From Actinomycetota bacterium (GTDB lineage: Bacteria; Actinomycetota; Actinomycetes; Nanopelagicales; Nanopelagicaceae): a DNA stretch of 40,779 nucleotides. The stretch is from assembly GCA_016870855.1 (NCBI GenBank), contig VGAF01000002.1, forward strand, positions 1 to 40,779. Direction: 5' to 3'. The notes below the pieces were generated by a model, which had not been told where the DNA came from, ran no database searches, and worked only from the letters and a program-made list of their open reading frames with translations. Numbering within the stretch: position 1 is the stretch's first letter; the number at the start of each line of letters is the position of its first letter. Of this stretch, positions 30,048 through 39,502 are shown piece by piece. A program made the position numbers and the translations under genes.

Positions 30048-31271
30048 ATGTCTCGGCCAAAGGTAGTTGTATTGGGCGCTGGCTTTGGCGGTTTAACAGC
30101 GGCTAAAGCCCTCGATTCCATCGCAGATGTGACTCTCGTCGATCGCCACAACTTCCAGACCTTTTTGCCACTTCTCTACCAAGTCTCAACCGCTGGTCTT
30201 GCTGCTGACCACATTGCTCACCCGATTCGAGGCGCGCTCCGCAAGACCAAGATCAAATTCCGCATGGGCTCACCAATCACTATCGATCATAAGAACAAAT
30301 CAGTGAAATTAGATTCGAGTGAGGTTCTTGACTTTGATTACTTAGTAGTTGCGCTCGGTTCTGCCACAAATGATTTTGGAGTTAAAGGCGTCGCTGAAAA
30401 TGCTCTCGGCATGAAGAGCGTTTCGGAAGCCCTTGAGATTCGCTCCTCAATTTTGCGTCGCTTTGAGGATCTCTGTCGCTTTGAAGATGACACGAAGTTA
30501 TCAATCACCGTTGTTGGCGGTGGTCCAACTGGAGTTGAAATGGCCGGCGCAATCGCTGAGCTAAAGAAGGGTCCACTTAAATCTGATTTTGCATCTGCTG
30601 CTAAGAACATACAAGTAAACCTGGTGGAAGCTGGGCCAAGAATTCTTCCCTCATTCTCACCACTTCTTTCAAGTCGGACTAAGAAAGACCTCGAGAAGTT
30701 AGATGTAAAAGTTTTGGTAAACACATCAGTTAAAGAAGTAAAGCCGCACGAAATTATCCTTGGTGATAAAACCAAGCTAGCTTCTGAAGTCACGATCTGG
30801 GCGGCCGGTGTAACCGGCGAACCAGTTATGAAGAAACTTAATCTCCCAATTGAAAACGGTCGAATTGCAGTCGATGAAACTCTTCAAGTAACTAACTACC
30901 CACACATCTTTGCAATCGGCGATATCTCAGGGGCTAAAGGTAAAGATGGCCGATTCCTGCCAATGGTTGCTCCGGTTGCGATGCAACAAGGTCGCCATCT
31001 AAAACTTCAAATCGCAAACTTAATCACCAAAAAACCACTACTGCCTTTTAAGTATCGCGATAAAGGATCGATGGCCACCATCGGACGCCATAAGGCCGTC
31101 GTTGAAGTTGGCCCGCTAAAGCTCGCTGGAATTCCCGCTTGGTATGCCTGGTTATGGCTCCACCTCTTCTATCTATTGGGTGGCCGCAACAAGATCGGCA
31201 CGATGGCGGATTGGACCTGGAATTACCTAACTTTTGATCGCGGCAATCGCCACATCATGGACATTAATTAA
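30048..31271 (+). CDS. ndh: NAD(P)/FAD-dependent oxidoreductase, type II NADH dehydrogenase-like
   Basis: KVVVLGAGFGGLTAAKAL, FLPLLYQVSTAGLAADHIAHPIR, VVGGGPTGVEMAGAIAEL, IFAIGDISG; ORF-track extension to 29853 overlaps the divergent gene. Confidence 0.9.
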   Translation: MSRPKVVVLGAGFGGLTAAKALDSIADVTLVDRHNFQTFLPLLYQVSTAGLAADHIAHPIRGALRKTKIKFRMGSPITIDHKNKSVKLDSSEVLDFDYLVVALGSATNDFGVKGVAENALGMKSVSEALEIRSSILRRFEDLCRFEDDTKLSITVVGGGPTGVEMAGAIAELKKGPLKSDFASAAKNIQVNLVEAGPRILPSFSPLLSSRTKKDLEKLDVKVLVNTSVKEVKPHEIILGDKTKLASEVTIWAAGVTGEPVMKKLNLPIENGRIAVDETLQVTNYPHIFAIGDISGAKGKDGRFLPMVAPVAMQQGRHLKLQIANLITKKPLLPFKYRDKGSMATIGRHKAVVEVGPLKLAGIPAWYAWLWLHLFYLLGGRNKIGTMADWTWNYLTFDRGNRHIMDIN

Positions 31272-32946
31272 CTCTTAACGCACCGAGTGCATGTTCTGGA
31301 ACAAATGGTGAGTTAGGTCGTACCCACTCGATTTTTCTATATCCAATTCCTTGTGGCGGGCGTGGATCGCTCTCGCCTTTATTTGGCCAAAGTGAGAAAG
31401 CGCGCTCTGCTTGGGCAGTAATTGTTAGTGATGGATTAACGCCGAGGTTTGCGGTCACGCTTGCGCCATCGACAACATGAAGCGTTGGATAATTCCAAAC
31501 TCGGTGGTAGGGATCAATCACTCCCTTGTTTGGATCATCACTAATCACACAACCACCAACAAAGTGAGCCGTAAATGGCGCGCTAACTAAATCTCCAATA
31601 TGCCCGCCAGGAGTTCCGCCATAGTTCTTAGCAATTTTTCGCACTACTTCATTTGCGGCCGGGATATACGTTGCATTGGGATGTTCGCTATCGTTCTTAG
31701 AAGTCAATCGCCAACCGAAGATTCCTCGCTTACCTCGAACTGGTATTGATGAATCAACGTTCTGCATAACAAGGGCAATCACAGTCCGCTCGCTCCATTT
31801 TCTAACATCCAAGATCTTGGCAACCATCGAAGGTTTCGTAATTAGGGTTTTAGCCCATTGGCGACGGCGAACTTTCGCTGAATGACCATCGGTCATTACG
31901 GTCTGTAATAACCCCATGAAATTTGAGCCTTTGCCATACCGAACCGGCTCAACATGTGTGTGCTCATCTGGGAAGAATGAGGAAGTAATTGCGGCGCCTT
32001 GTGAGAAATCAATCTCTCCACCATGAGGCATAACCGCGCCAACTAGCGATTCAGAATTAGTTCTCGATAACTTTCCGAGCGCTGGAGATAGTTTTGCTAA
32101 CTTCTTTGAGCCCTTCATCTTATGAAGAAGTTTCTGGGTGTTATAGGTACCCGCCGCTACAACTACCTCGCCCGCAGTAAAAGTTCGCTTTCCGCCAAAC
32201 CAGGCGCTGCTCTTTCGCGCCGTTATCTTCCAACCACCACTTGGTAGCTCTTCAATAGATTCAACGGTGTGCTCTGGGAAGACTTTTGCGCCGGCGCTTT
32301 CAGCAAGACCCAAATAATTTTTTGGAAGCGTGTTCTTTGCATTAAAGCGACAACCAGTCATACAAGCGCCACATTGTTGGCAGCCATGGCGATCTGGCCC
32401 AACGCCACCAAAGTAAGGATCTTTTTCTATAACTCCCGGACCTTTTCCAAAGTGCACACCAAGTGGCGCCATTTTGAAAGTATTGCCAACTCCCATCTCT
32501 TCAGCGACATCTTTCATCGCTTGATCAGATGGTGAGAAGTAAGGATTCTTTGCAACTCCTAACATTCTTGAGGCTTGGTCATACCAAGGAAGTAATTCAG
32601 ATTTCCAATCCGTTATGTGGCGCCATTGGGAATCTTCAAAATATGAATCGGGAGGTTGATAGAGAGTATTTGCGTAAACAAGTGAACCGCCGCCAACTCC
32701 AGCGCCAGCAAGCACTAGAACATCAGGAAGGGCGTGAATTCTCTGGATTCCACGTAAACCAAGTCGTGGCATAAATAAAAATCTAGATAATCTCCAGGAA
32801 GTCTTCGGAAAATCTCGCTCCGTAAATCTTCGCCCCGCTTCAAGGACAGCTACTCGATAGCCTTTTTCTGTTAATCGCAGCGCCGCTACCGAACCGCCAA
32901 AACCAGAGCCAACAACCAGCACGTCAAAGTCACGGTTTTCGGCCAC
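31264..32946 (-). CDS. GMC-family oxidoreductase (cholesterol oxidase-like) with Cys motif
   Basis: FDVLVVGSGFGGSVAALRLTEKGYRVAVLEAGRRF, CQQCGACMTGCRFNAKNTLPKNYL, HVVDGASVTANLGVNPSLTITAQAERAF; GTG 32946 preferred because TAGATT lies exactly 6 nt upstream. Confidence 0.9.
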   Translation of the reverse strand: MAENRDFDVLVVGSGFGGSVAALRLTEKGYRVAVLEAGRRFTERDFPKTSWRLSRFLFMPRLGLRGIQRIHALPDVLVLAGAGVGGGSLVYANTLYQPPDSYFEDSQWRHITDWKSELLPWYDQASRMLGVAKNPYFSPSDQAMKDVAEEMGVGNTFKMAPLGVHFGKGPGVIEKDPYFGGVGPDRHGCQQCGACMTGCRFNAKNTLPKNYLGLAESAGAKVFPEHTVESIEELPSGGWKITARKSSAWFGGKRTFTAGEVVVAAGTYNTQKLLHKMKGSKKLAKLSPALGKLSRTNSESLVGAVMPHGGEIDFSQGAAITSSFFPDEHTHVEPVRYGKGSNFMGLLQTVMTDGHSAKVRRRQWAKTLITKPSMVAKILDVRKWSERTVIALVMQNVDSSIPVRGKRGIFGWRLTSKNDSEHPNATYIPAANEVVRKIAKNYGGTPGGHIGDLVSAPFTAHFVGGCVISDDPNKGVIDPYHRVWNYPTLHVVDGASVTANLGVNPSLTITAQAERAFSLWPNKGESDPRPPQGIGYRKIEWVRPNSPFVPEHALGALRVN

Positions 32947-32971
32947 CTCCAAAATCTACTACTCTCGACTA

Positions 32972-33622
32972 ATGAGCGAACAGAAGCGCGAGATAAAGCG
33001 AAAGCCACATCGCAGCGTTGAAGAACTCGATGAGATCTACTCGATCCTCGATGAAGGAATGGTCGCTCATGTTGGGTTTGTTGATCCTGAGTCGAAAGAA
33101 CCGGTAGTTATTCCCGTTGCCTATGGCCGCGATGGAAATCGCATTCTCTTTCATGGCTCTACCGGATCAAGGATGTTCATGGCTTTGAAGTCCGGCGTTC
33201 AAATCTGTGCGACGGTGACGCTTCTCGATGGAATCGTCTCAGCCCGCTCCCCATTTAATTCCTCAATGAACTATCGCTCAGTCATGGCATTCGGTATTCC
33301 AAAAGTCCTTGAGGGCGAGGCTAAAGAGAAGGCGCTATATGCTGTTTCTGAGCGTTTGATTCCAGGGCTTTGGGATGCAGGGCGCGAACAGACAAAGAAG
33401 GAATTCGCTCAAACGATGATGGTTGAGTTAACTCTTGATGATGTGACTGCAAAGAAGCGAAGTGGTGAAGCTTTAGATGATGAGGAGGATAAATCACTTC
33501 CAATTTGGGCGGGGTATATCCCAATCGAGAATAGCTATGGCGAGCCGATTACAAATGAGAATGCGAAGCATCTCCCGATTCCGGATTACATCAAGAATTT
33601 GGTGAAACGGAAGGCAAAGTAG
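32972..33622 (+). CDS. Pyridoxamine 5'-phosphate oxidase-like flavin-binding family protein
   Basis: RSVEELDEIYSILDEGMVAHVGFVDPESKEPVVIPVAYGRDGNRILFHGSTGSRMFMALKSG; TACTCT 6 nt before ATG. Confidence 0.85.
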   Translation: MSEQKREIKRKPHRSVEELDEIYSILDEGMVAHVGFVDPESKEPVVIPVAYGRDGNRILFHGSTGSRMFMALKSGVQICATVTLLDGIVSARSPFNSSMNYRSVMAFGIPKVLEGEAKEKALYAVSERLIPGLWDAGREQTKKEFAQTMMVELTLDDVTAKKRSGEALDDEEDKSLPIWAGYIPIENSYGEPITNENAKHLPIPDYIKNLVKRKAK

Positions 33623-34070
33623 ACCAAGGAAAGTTGATCCACTTATCGGTCTTCTGCCACGAGTAATCGGGCTTGATAACCGAATGTGGCTTCTCATAAA
33701 GAACTGCGGAACGCGCTTGCCGCACATGCGGAGCTACAAATTCTTGAACTAGCTTCAACGTCTCCCCAGTATCGGCAACATCATCTGCAATAAGTATCGA
33801 TAAACCTTGGAAATCGGAGACTTTAGGGATTGGCGGAAGGACTACTGGAACTGGGAGGCGCTGATTCTCGCCGGTATAGAACTCAACGCTCATGGCAAGG
33901 GTGTTCTTGACTCCGAGCGCATAACCGAGGGCGCCACCGATAAGAAAACCACCACGTGCAATGGAGAGAATGGCATCAGGTTTGTATCCAGAATCTGCAA
34001 TTAATTGCGCTAGCTCGCGAATTGCAAGGCCAAAGCCCTCGTAACTAAGAGTTAGCTTTTCGGAGTTCAC
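33591..34070 (-). CDS. Phosphoribosyltransferase family protein
   Basis: PRPP motif SILIADDVADTGETLKLVQEF; DAILSIARGGFLIGGALGYALG. Confidence 0.88.
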   Translation of the reverse strand: MNSEKLTLSYEGFGLAIRELAQLIADSGYKPDAILSIARGGFLIGGALGYALGVKNTLAMSVEFYTGENQRLPVPVVLPPIPKVSDFQGLSILIADDVADTGETLKLVQEFVAPHVRQARSAVLYEKPHSVIKPDYSWQKTDKWINFPWSTLPSVSPNS

Positions 34071-34080
34071 GTACAGTTAT

Positions 34081-34593
34081 TCACTTACCTAGAAGCGCCT
34101 TCATGGCTTGGATCTCAGCTTCCTGTGACGCGAGTATCGAACTACCTAACTTTGCGACTTCTTGATTCGCAGAATCGATGATCTTCTCGGCCATATCGAT
34201 CGCGCCCTCATGATGCTTAATCATTCCCTCTAAGAAAAGTCGATCGAAATCTGCACCCGTTGAGACGCGGAGCATCTCCATCTCATTTTCATCGAGCATT
34301 CCCGCCATCGTATGGCCGGCATGGCCCATCGCATCAACGCCTGGCCAACTCTTCATCAACTCGATTTCTGGCTCTTGTGCACTACTTATCTGTTCGGCGA
34401 GCGCTAAAACATCAGGATTAGTTGTATTTGTAAATGCAAGCTCTGACATCTCAAGTGCTTGTTCGTGATGTGGAATCATCATCTCTGCAAACATGATGTC
34501 TTGCGAGCTGAGCGCTCCGTTTGAATTCTCGGAGCCACTTGCACAGCCCGTAAGTAAAAACAGGGAAATCAATAGATGCGCAAGGCGTCTCAT
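34081..34593 (-). CDS. DUF305 domain lipoprotein
   Basis: Lipobox LLTGCASG; DIMFAEMMIPHHEQALEMSELA and MIKHHEGAIDMAEKI; ORF-track extension runs into tRNA-Thr so ATG 34593 is preferred. Confidence 0.9.
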   Translation of the reverse strand: MRRLAHLLISLFLLTGCASGSENSNGALSSQDIMFAEMMIPHHEQALEMSELAFTNTTNPDVLALAEQISSAQEPEIELMKSWPGVDAMGHAGHTMAGMLDENEMEMLRVSTGADFDRLFLEGMIKHHEGAIDMAEKIIDSANQEVAKLGSSILASQEAEIQAMKALLGK

Positions 34594-34610
34594 GGGGTTA
34601 AGGTACCTGG

Positions 34611-34682
34611 AGCCCCCCGTCAGGATTGAACTGACGACCTTCCGCTTACAAGGCGGATGCTCTACCACTGAGCTAGGGAGGC
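34611..34682 (-). tRNA. tRNA-Thr (anticodon TGT)
   Basis: Reverse complement GCCTCCCTAGCTCAGTGGTAGAGCATCCGCCTTGTAAGCGGAAGGTCGTCAGTTCAATCCTGACGGGGGGCT; loop CTTGTAA. Confidence 0.95.
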
Positions 34683-34742
34683 GTGATGCAGTCACCAATT
34701 ATGTCAGGCAGTACGCAAAACTCTGACCGATAGATTCTCCTC

Positions 34743-37736
34743 GTGAAAACTCCAGTCTGGATTAGCCCCGAGACCACCTCAATAAATCGCCTCCCGATGC
34801 TCAATATCGGTCACTTGATGTCGATCTCGCTTGATGGTGATTGGAACTTTCAGCTACTAGACCGCCCCGATCAAGAGCCAAGTAAGCGTTGGCAAACAAT
34901 TCCCGTCCCTGGTCTTTGGACGATGATTAATGGCGAGCAATCATTTGGCGATAAGCCCATCTACACAAATGTCCAAATGCCATTTGAGCAACTTCCACCA
35001 TTTGTACCTGAAGAGAACCCAACCGGAATTTATGAGCGCGAGTTCTCGCTACCGAATACTTGGAAGAACAAGCGAGTAGTTCTATCAATTGGTGGGTTTG
35101 AATCTGTCGCGATTCTTTCGATAAATGGTAATGAAGTAGGAGTGGCTAAAGACTCACGCTTAGCAGCCGAGTTCGATATTACAAACTTCTTAAATAACGG
35201 CTCTAATCGAATTCAAATCAAAGTAATTAAGTGGTCAGATGCGACTTTTATTGAAGATCAAGATCAATGGTGGCATGGTGGAATCACCCGTTCGGTAAAA
35301 CTCTATGCAACTGAAGAAGTATTTATCGAGCGTCTCTACCCAACGCCTGGGCTCTTGACCGATAACAAGACCGGCACACTTCACGTCCGCGCCCATATCA
35401 ATTCAATCAATGATGCTTCGATCGCTAACTACAAGCTCCGTGTCAAAGTAATGGGCGTAAAGGGAGCAAGTGAAGTTGCGCCGGTCATAAGCAAGAAAGC
35501 TCCGCAATGGACCGAAAAGAGCGCAGAAGAACTAAAGGCTGGCGCTGACTATTTTCTTGGCACATATTGGGATGGGAGCATGCCTAAGGCAAAGTTTGAA
35601 GCCTTTCTTGCTACTGAAAACATCATCCCAGGACCTCTTGAGTTCACTATCAAGGTTCCAAATATCGCGCCTTGGAGCGCTGAATCCCCCACTCTCTACG
35701 ACGTTGAGTATGAATTAGTCGATCCTTCCGGCCAAGTAATTGAGATAACCACCCAGAAAATCGGCTTTAGAAGGGTAGAAATCAAGGGCAATGAGCTCTT
35801 GGTAAATGGCCAGCCGGTCATCTTCTACGGAATTAATCGCCATGATTTCAATCGAGAGACCGGGCGAGTACTAACTAGAGATTTGATGCGTCAGGATCTG
35901 TTGGAGTTAAAGCGATGGAACTTCAACGCTGTCCGCACCTCTCACTATCCAAACGATCCAGCATTCTTAGATCTATGTGATGAGCTTGGTTTTTATGTAG
36001 TTGGTGAAGCAAATATCGAGTCACATGCATTCCAAAATACGCTTTGTAATGACCAGAAATATCTAAACGCATGGGTCGACCGGGTCGCGCGGATGATTCA
36101 ACGCGATATCCATCACCCATCAGTTGTTCTATGGTCACTCGGTAATGAGTCAGGCGCCGGTTTAAATCATCGTGCGGCCGCCCAATATGCCCGCTTCTTT
36201 GATCCAACTCGCCCACTTCACTATGAAGGCGCAATCCGTGGTAATTGGACTATCAACCATGGCTTAACCGATGTTGTCTGTCCGATGTATCCAGAAATCT
36301 CCGCAATCATCTCTTATGCAAAGTCAAAGAAAGCAACTCGTCCGCTAATCATATGCGAGTACTCGCATGCAATGGGAAATAGCAATGGCACGATTGCTGA
36401 ATATTGGGATGCAGTGCATTCGCTTAAGGGACTTCAAGGTGGCTTTATCTGGGAGATGTGGGATCACGGATTAGATCAACGCCTCGAGGATGGAACCATC
36501 CGCGCCGCTTACGGTGGTGATTACGGTGAAGTTAAGCATGATGGAAATTTCGTTTGTGATGGAATGTTCTTCCCAGATCGCTCGCCGAAGCCAGCTCTCC
36601 AAGAGTTTAAATACATCGCAGCTCCAGTAAAGATAAGCGCCAAGAACCTCAAAACCGGTCGCTTTGAAATCTTCAACAAACAGTTCTTTAACGACCTGCG
36701 TGAATTCAAACTCCGCTACGAGATAACGGTAAATGGAAAGGTTGCTCTATCTGGAGATGTGAAATTGCCGGTAGTAAAGGCTAGAAAGAGCGCTATTTTC
36801 ACTATTCCCGCTAAATTATTAAAGGCAGGAGATGGTGTTGGCGAGCGCTTCATCAACTTCAATTTGGAGAGCTCGGTAAGTAAGCCTTGGTCGCATATGG
36901 GAACGGAAGTTGCGTGGTCCCAATTCGCTCTTGCCGCTAAGCCGCTTCCAAAAGCAAAGCCGGCTAAGGAAGGTAGAAACTTTGTTTCGCAAGATGGTCT
37001 TATTCTTCTTCCTAGTTGTGAGGTTGCACCGAAGTTAACGTTTTGGCGCGCGCCGACCGATAACGATCTAATCGGCCACATCGCAGAAAAATGGGATAAG
37101 TGGGGCTTGCGTGAACTAAGTCGCTCAAACGTTCAAGTTACTCATAAGGGCGCAACAACTCGCATCACCACTACTTGGAAAACGAGCGCCGGCATAACTC
37201 TTAAACACCAACAATTAGTTGAATCAGTCGTGGATGGAATCCGAGTTACCGAGACCGTGACTCTTCCTAAGCAACTAGATGATGTTGCCCGGGTTGGAAC
37301 TAACCTTGAGTTAAGTGGCGACCTAGATCAACTTGTTTACTTTGGAACTGGGCCATTTGAAACCATGCCAGATCGCGCAATCGGAAAGATTCATCGTTGG
37401 TCTTCAAGTGTTTATGACCAATATGTTCCATATGTGAAGCCACAAGAAAATGGTGGCCACGTTGGAGTCCGTTGGTTCTCAATCTCAAATCGCAATAACC
37501 ACGGCGTATATTTCCAACTAGATAAGCCGCGCATGGTCACGGTTACGCCGATGAGATCAACTGATCTCGCTGATGCCACGCATAATGTCTTCGTCAATAA
37601 GTGTGGAAATACAGTTGTGACGATCGATGTAGCGCATCGTGGAGTGGGAACAGCATCATGTGGTCCAGATACTTTAGATAAGTATCGGATTAAGCCCGGC
37701 GTTTATAAGTGGAGCTGGACTGCACTTAGCTTCTAG
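34743..37736 (+). CDS. lacZ: Beta-galactosidase (GH2 family)
   Basis: FYGINRHDFNRETGRVLTRDLMRQDLLELKRWNFNAVRTSHYPNDPAFLDLCDELGFYVVGEANIESH; WSLGNESGAG; CEYSHAMGNSNG; TAGATT 6 nt before GTG. Confidence 0.94.
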   Translation: MKTPVWISPETTSINRLPMLNIGHLMSISLDGDWNFQLLDRPDQEPSKRWQTIPVPGLWTMINGEQSFGDKPIYTNVQMPFEQLPPFVPEENPTGIYEREFSLPNTWKNKRVVLSIGGFESVAILSINGNEVGVAKDSRLAAEFDITNFLNNGSNRIQIKVIKWSDATFIEDQDQWWHGGITRSVKLYATEEVFIERLYPTPGLLTDNKTGTLHVRAHINSINDASIANYKLRVKVMGVKGASEVAPVISKKAPQWTEKSAEELKAGADYFLGTYWDGSMPKAKFEAFLATENIIPGPLEFTIKVPNIAPWSAESPTLYDVEYELVDPSGQVIEITTQKIGFRRVEIKGNELLVNGQPVIFYGINRHDFNRETGRVLTRDLMRQDLLELKRWNFNAVRTSHYPNDPAFLDLCDELGFYVVGEANIESHAFQNTLCNDQKYLNAWVDRVARMIQRDIHHPSVVLWSLGNESGAGLNHRAAAQYARFFDPTRPLHYEGAIRGNWTINHGLTDVVCPMYPEISAIISYAKSKKATRPLIICEYSHAMGNSNGTIAEYWDAVHSLKGLQGGFIWEMWDHGLDQRLEDGTIRAAYGGDYGEVKHDGNFVCDGMFFPDRSPKPALQEFKYIAAPVKISAKNLKTGRFEIFNKQFFNDLREFKLRYEITVNGKVALSGDVKLPVVKARKSAIFTIPAKLLKAGDGVGERFINFNLESSVSKPWSHMGTEVAWSQFALAAKPLPKAKPAKEGRNFVSQDGLILLPSCEVAPKLTFWRAPTDNDLIGHIAEKWDKWGLRELSRSNVQVTHKGATTRITTTWKTSAGITLKHQQLVESVVDGIRVTETVTLPKQLDDVARVGTNLELSGDLDQLVYFGTGPFETMPDRAIGKIHRWSSSVYDQYVPYVKPQENGGHVGVRWFSISNRNNHGVYFQLDKPRMVTVTPMRSTDLADATHNVFVNKCGNTVVTIDVAHRGVGTASCGPDTLDKYRIKPGVYKWSWTALSF

Positions 37737-38508
37737 CCTCAAAGGTAATCGGGGTTGGATATTTCGCATCTCGGCCATCTCCAGATGACCTTCCGCGGAT
37801 CCTTCTTCCCATCCAAGGCAGGGCGTATTTACCAAACCAATTTAGATTAATCTGAATCTTCTCTAGCGTCGTAATCGGTTTAGCATTAGGAAGAGGTGTA
37901 CGCCAATCTGGATCATGTGGCAGTTCAAGGCGAGATAAGACGGCTTGGGCCACGCGACGGTGCCCCTCGGAATTTAGATGAAGTCGATCTTCGTGGATAA
38001 ATCGTTCATCACGCCAAAAGTCATCATGATTTGGGTCGAAGAGAGTCGCATCAACAGCCGCGGCTCTCCTTCGCACATTCTCATTAAAGACTTTAAAGCG
38101 CTCTTTCCAAACTTGGGCTGCGCGAGTAGTCGCACCAGAATCCTCAAGCACACAGAACAACATCAACGTTGCACCAGATCGAACTAGCTCATCGACGCCA
38201 TGGTTGTAAGTCGCAATAGTTCTCATCGGGTCATATTTCGGGCGGATCACATCATTTGCGCCGGCATGAAAGGAAACTAGCGTTGACTTTCCTTCGATTA
38301 ATTTTTTCGCCTTTGGAATCTGTTCATTTACAACCTGTGCAACTAACTTTCCTCTAATCGCAAGATTTGCATATGTGAAGCCATCCCAATTTACAGTGGC
38401 AACTTCAGCTACCCGATCAGCCCAGCCGCGATATCTTCCACCGATTACCTCATCAGACATACCCTCGGTCATCGAGTCACCGAGCGCTATGAAACGGTTA
38501 TATTGCAT
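37726..38508 (-). CDS. SGNH/GDSL hydrolase family protein
   Basis: NRFIALGDSMTEGMSDE, VSFHAGANDVIRP, DRLHLNSEGHRRVAQAVL. Confidence 0.9.
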   Translation of the reverse strand: MQYNRFIALGDSMTEGMSDEVIGGRYRGWADRVAEVATVNWDGFTYANLAIRGKLVAQVVNEQIPKAKKLIEGKSTLVSFHAGANDVIRPKYDPMRTIATYNHGVDELVRSGATLMLFCVLEDSGATTRAAQVWKERFKVFNENVRRRAAAVDATLFDPNHDDFWRDERFIHEDRLHLNSEGHRRVAQAVLSRLELPHDPDWRTPLPNAKPITTLEKIQINLNWFGKYALPWMGRRIRGRSSGDGRDAKYPTPITFEARS

Positions 38509-39502
38509 GCCGTTTCCTGTCGACTGCGTAAAGAGCAATCGACATCGCCACACTAGCGTTTAGTGATTCAACGGTATTGCTCATCGGTATCTTGATTAAT
38601 AAATCGCAATTCTCGCGGACTAACCTTGAGAGCCCACGCCCTTCGCTTCCAACAACGATGTAAAGCGGCTGGTCGGCTATCTCTATAGCCTCAACCGCAG
38701 TATCGGCATCCCCATCTAGCCCCACGATAAAGCAGCCAAATTCCTTTGCGTCCTGCATTGAGCGAACTAGGTTTGTAACCTGAGCGATTGGCAACCGTGC
38801 AGCAGCTCCCGCGGATGACTTCCAGGCCGCTGCAGTTAAAGGGGCGTTGCGTCGCTCTGGGATCAATAATCCATCTGCGCCAAATGCCGCAGCGCTTCGA
38901 GCAATCGCACCGATATTCCGTGGATCAGTTACGCCATCAACAGCAACAAATAGCGCGGGCTCTTTTGCGCGAGCGAAAATTTCTTTCTGGGATGAGTATC
39001 GGAATGGTTTTGCAACGAGGGCGATTCCTTGGTGATTGGCGATACCAGTCATATTTTCGATCTGACGCCGCTCCACCTCACGGATCCCAAGTCCCATCTT
39101 CTGGGCGAGCTTTACGCTCTCCTCTAACCGCTCATCAATATCAACGCCAGTTGCAACAACTAACTCTTTGGCCGGAATTCCAGCGCGAAGCGCTTCAACT
39201 ACCGCGTTACGTCCAGCAATCGTGTCATGGTGTTCGCGTGGCTCACGTCTGAAGTCGCGCTTTCTATCACCGCGCTTACTATCAATTCGCTTACGTTCAA
39301 CGCGCTTTCTTCCAAAATCACCACGCCCCGAACCGCGTCGCTCTGAATCTCTGCCTGAATCTCTGCGCTCTGATCGGTCGCGATCTCCTCGTTTCTGTTC
39401 AGAATCTTTACCACCGCGATACTTCTTATGGTTTGGGCGATTCTCCGCTTTTGGCGTTGGCCCTCTGCCGCGAAGAGCGCGTCGCTTTGGTTGCTTCGCC
39501 AT
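38498..39502 (-). CDS. rlmB: 23S rRNA (guanosine-2'-O)-methyltransferase RlmB, with about 95-aa basic N-terminal extension
   Basis: AGRNAVVEALRAGIPAKELVVA, DGVTDPRNIGAIARSAAAFGADGLLIPERRNAPLTAAAWKSSAGAA, VVGSEGRGLSRLVRENCDLLIKIPMSNTVESLNASVAMSIALY. Confidence 0.95.
   Translation of the reverse strand: MAKQPKRRALRGRGPTPKAENRPNHKKYRGGKDSEQKRGDRDRSERRDSGRDSERRGSGRGDFGRKRVERKRIDSKRGDRKRDFRREPREHHDTIAGRNAVVEALRAGIPAKELVVATGVDIDERLEESVKLAQKMGLGIREVERRQIENMTGIANHQGIALVAKPFRYSSQKEIFARAKEPALFVAVDGVTDPRNIGAIARSAAAFGADGLLIPERRNAPLTAAAWKSSAGAAARLPIAQVTNLVRSMQDAKEFGCFIVGLDGDADTAVEAIEIADQPLYIVVGSEGRGLSRLVRENCDLLIKIPMSNTVESLNASVAMSIALYAVDRKRHAI

Noticed and set aside
27198-33622. PLP decarboxylase, DUF2867-SDR, NDH-2, GMC and PNPOx genes considered as a new biosynthetic cluster
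   Set aside because: Genes are on alternating strands with individual promoters, and nothing in the sequence links them into one pathway.
34594-34698. N-terminal extension of the DUF305 ORF
   Set aside because: It translates through tRNA-Thr; ATG 34593 begins a canonical lipoprotein signal.
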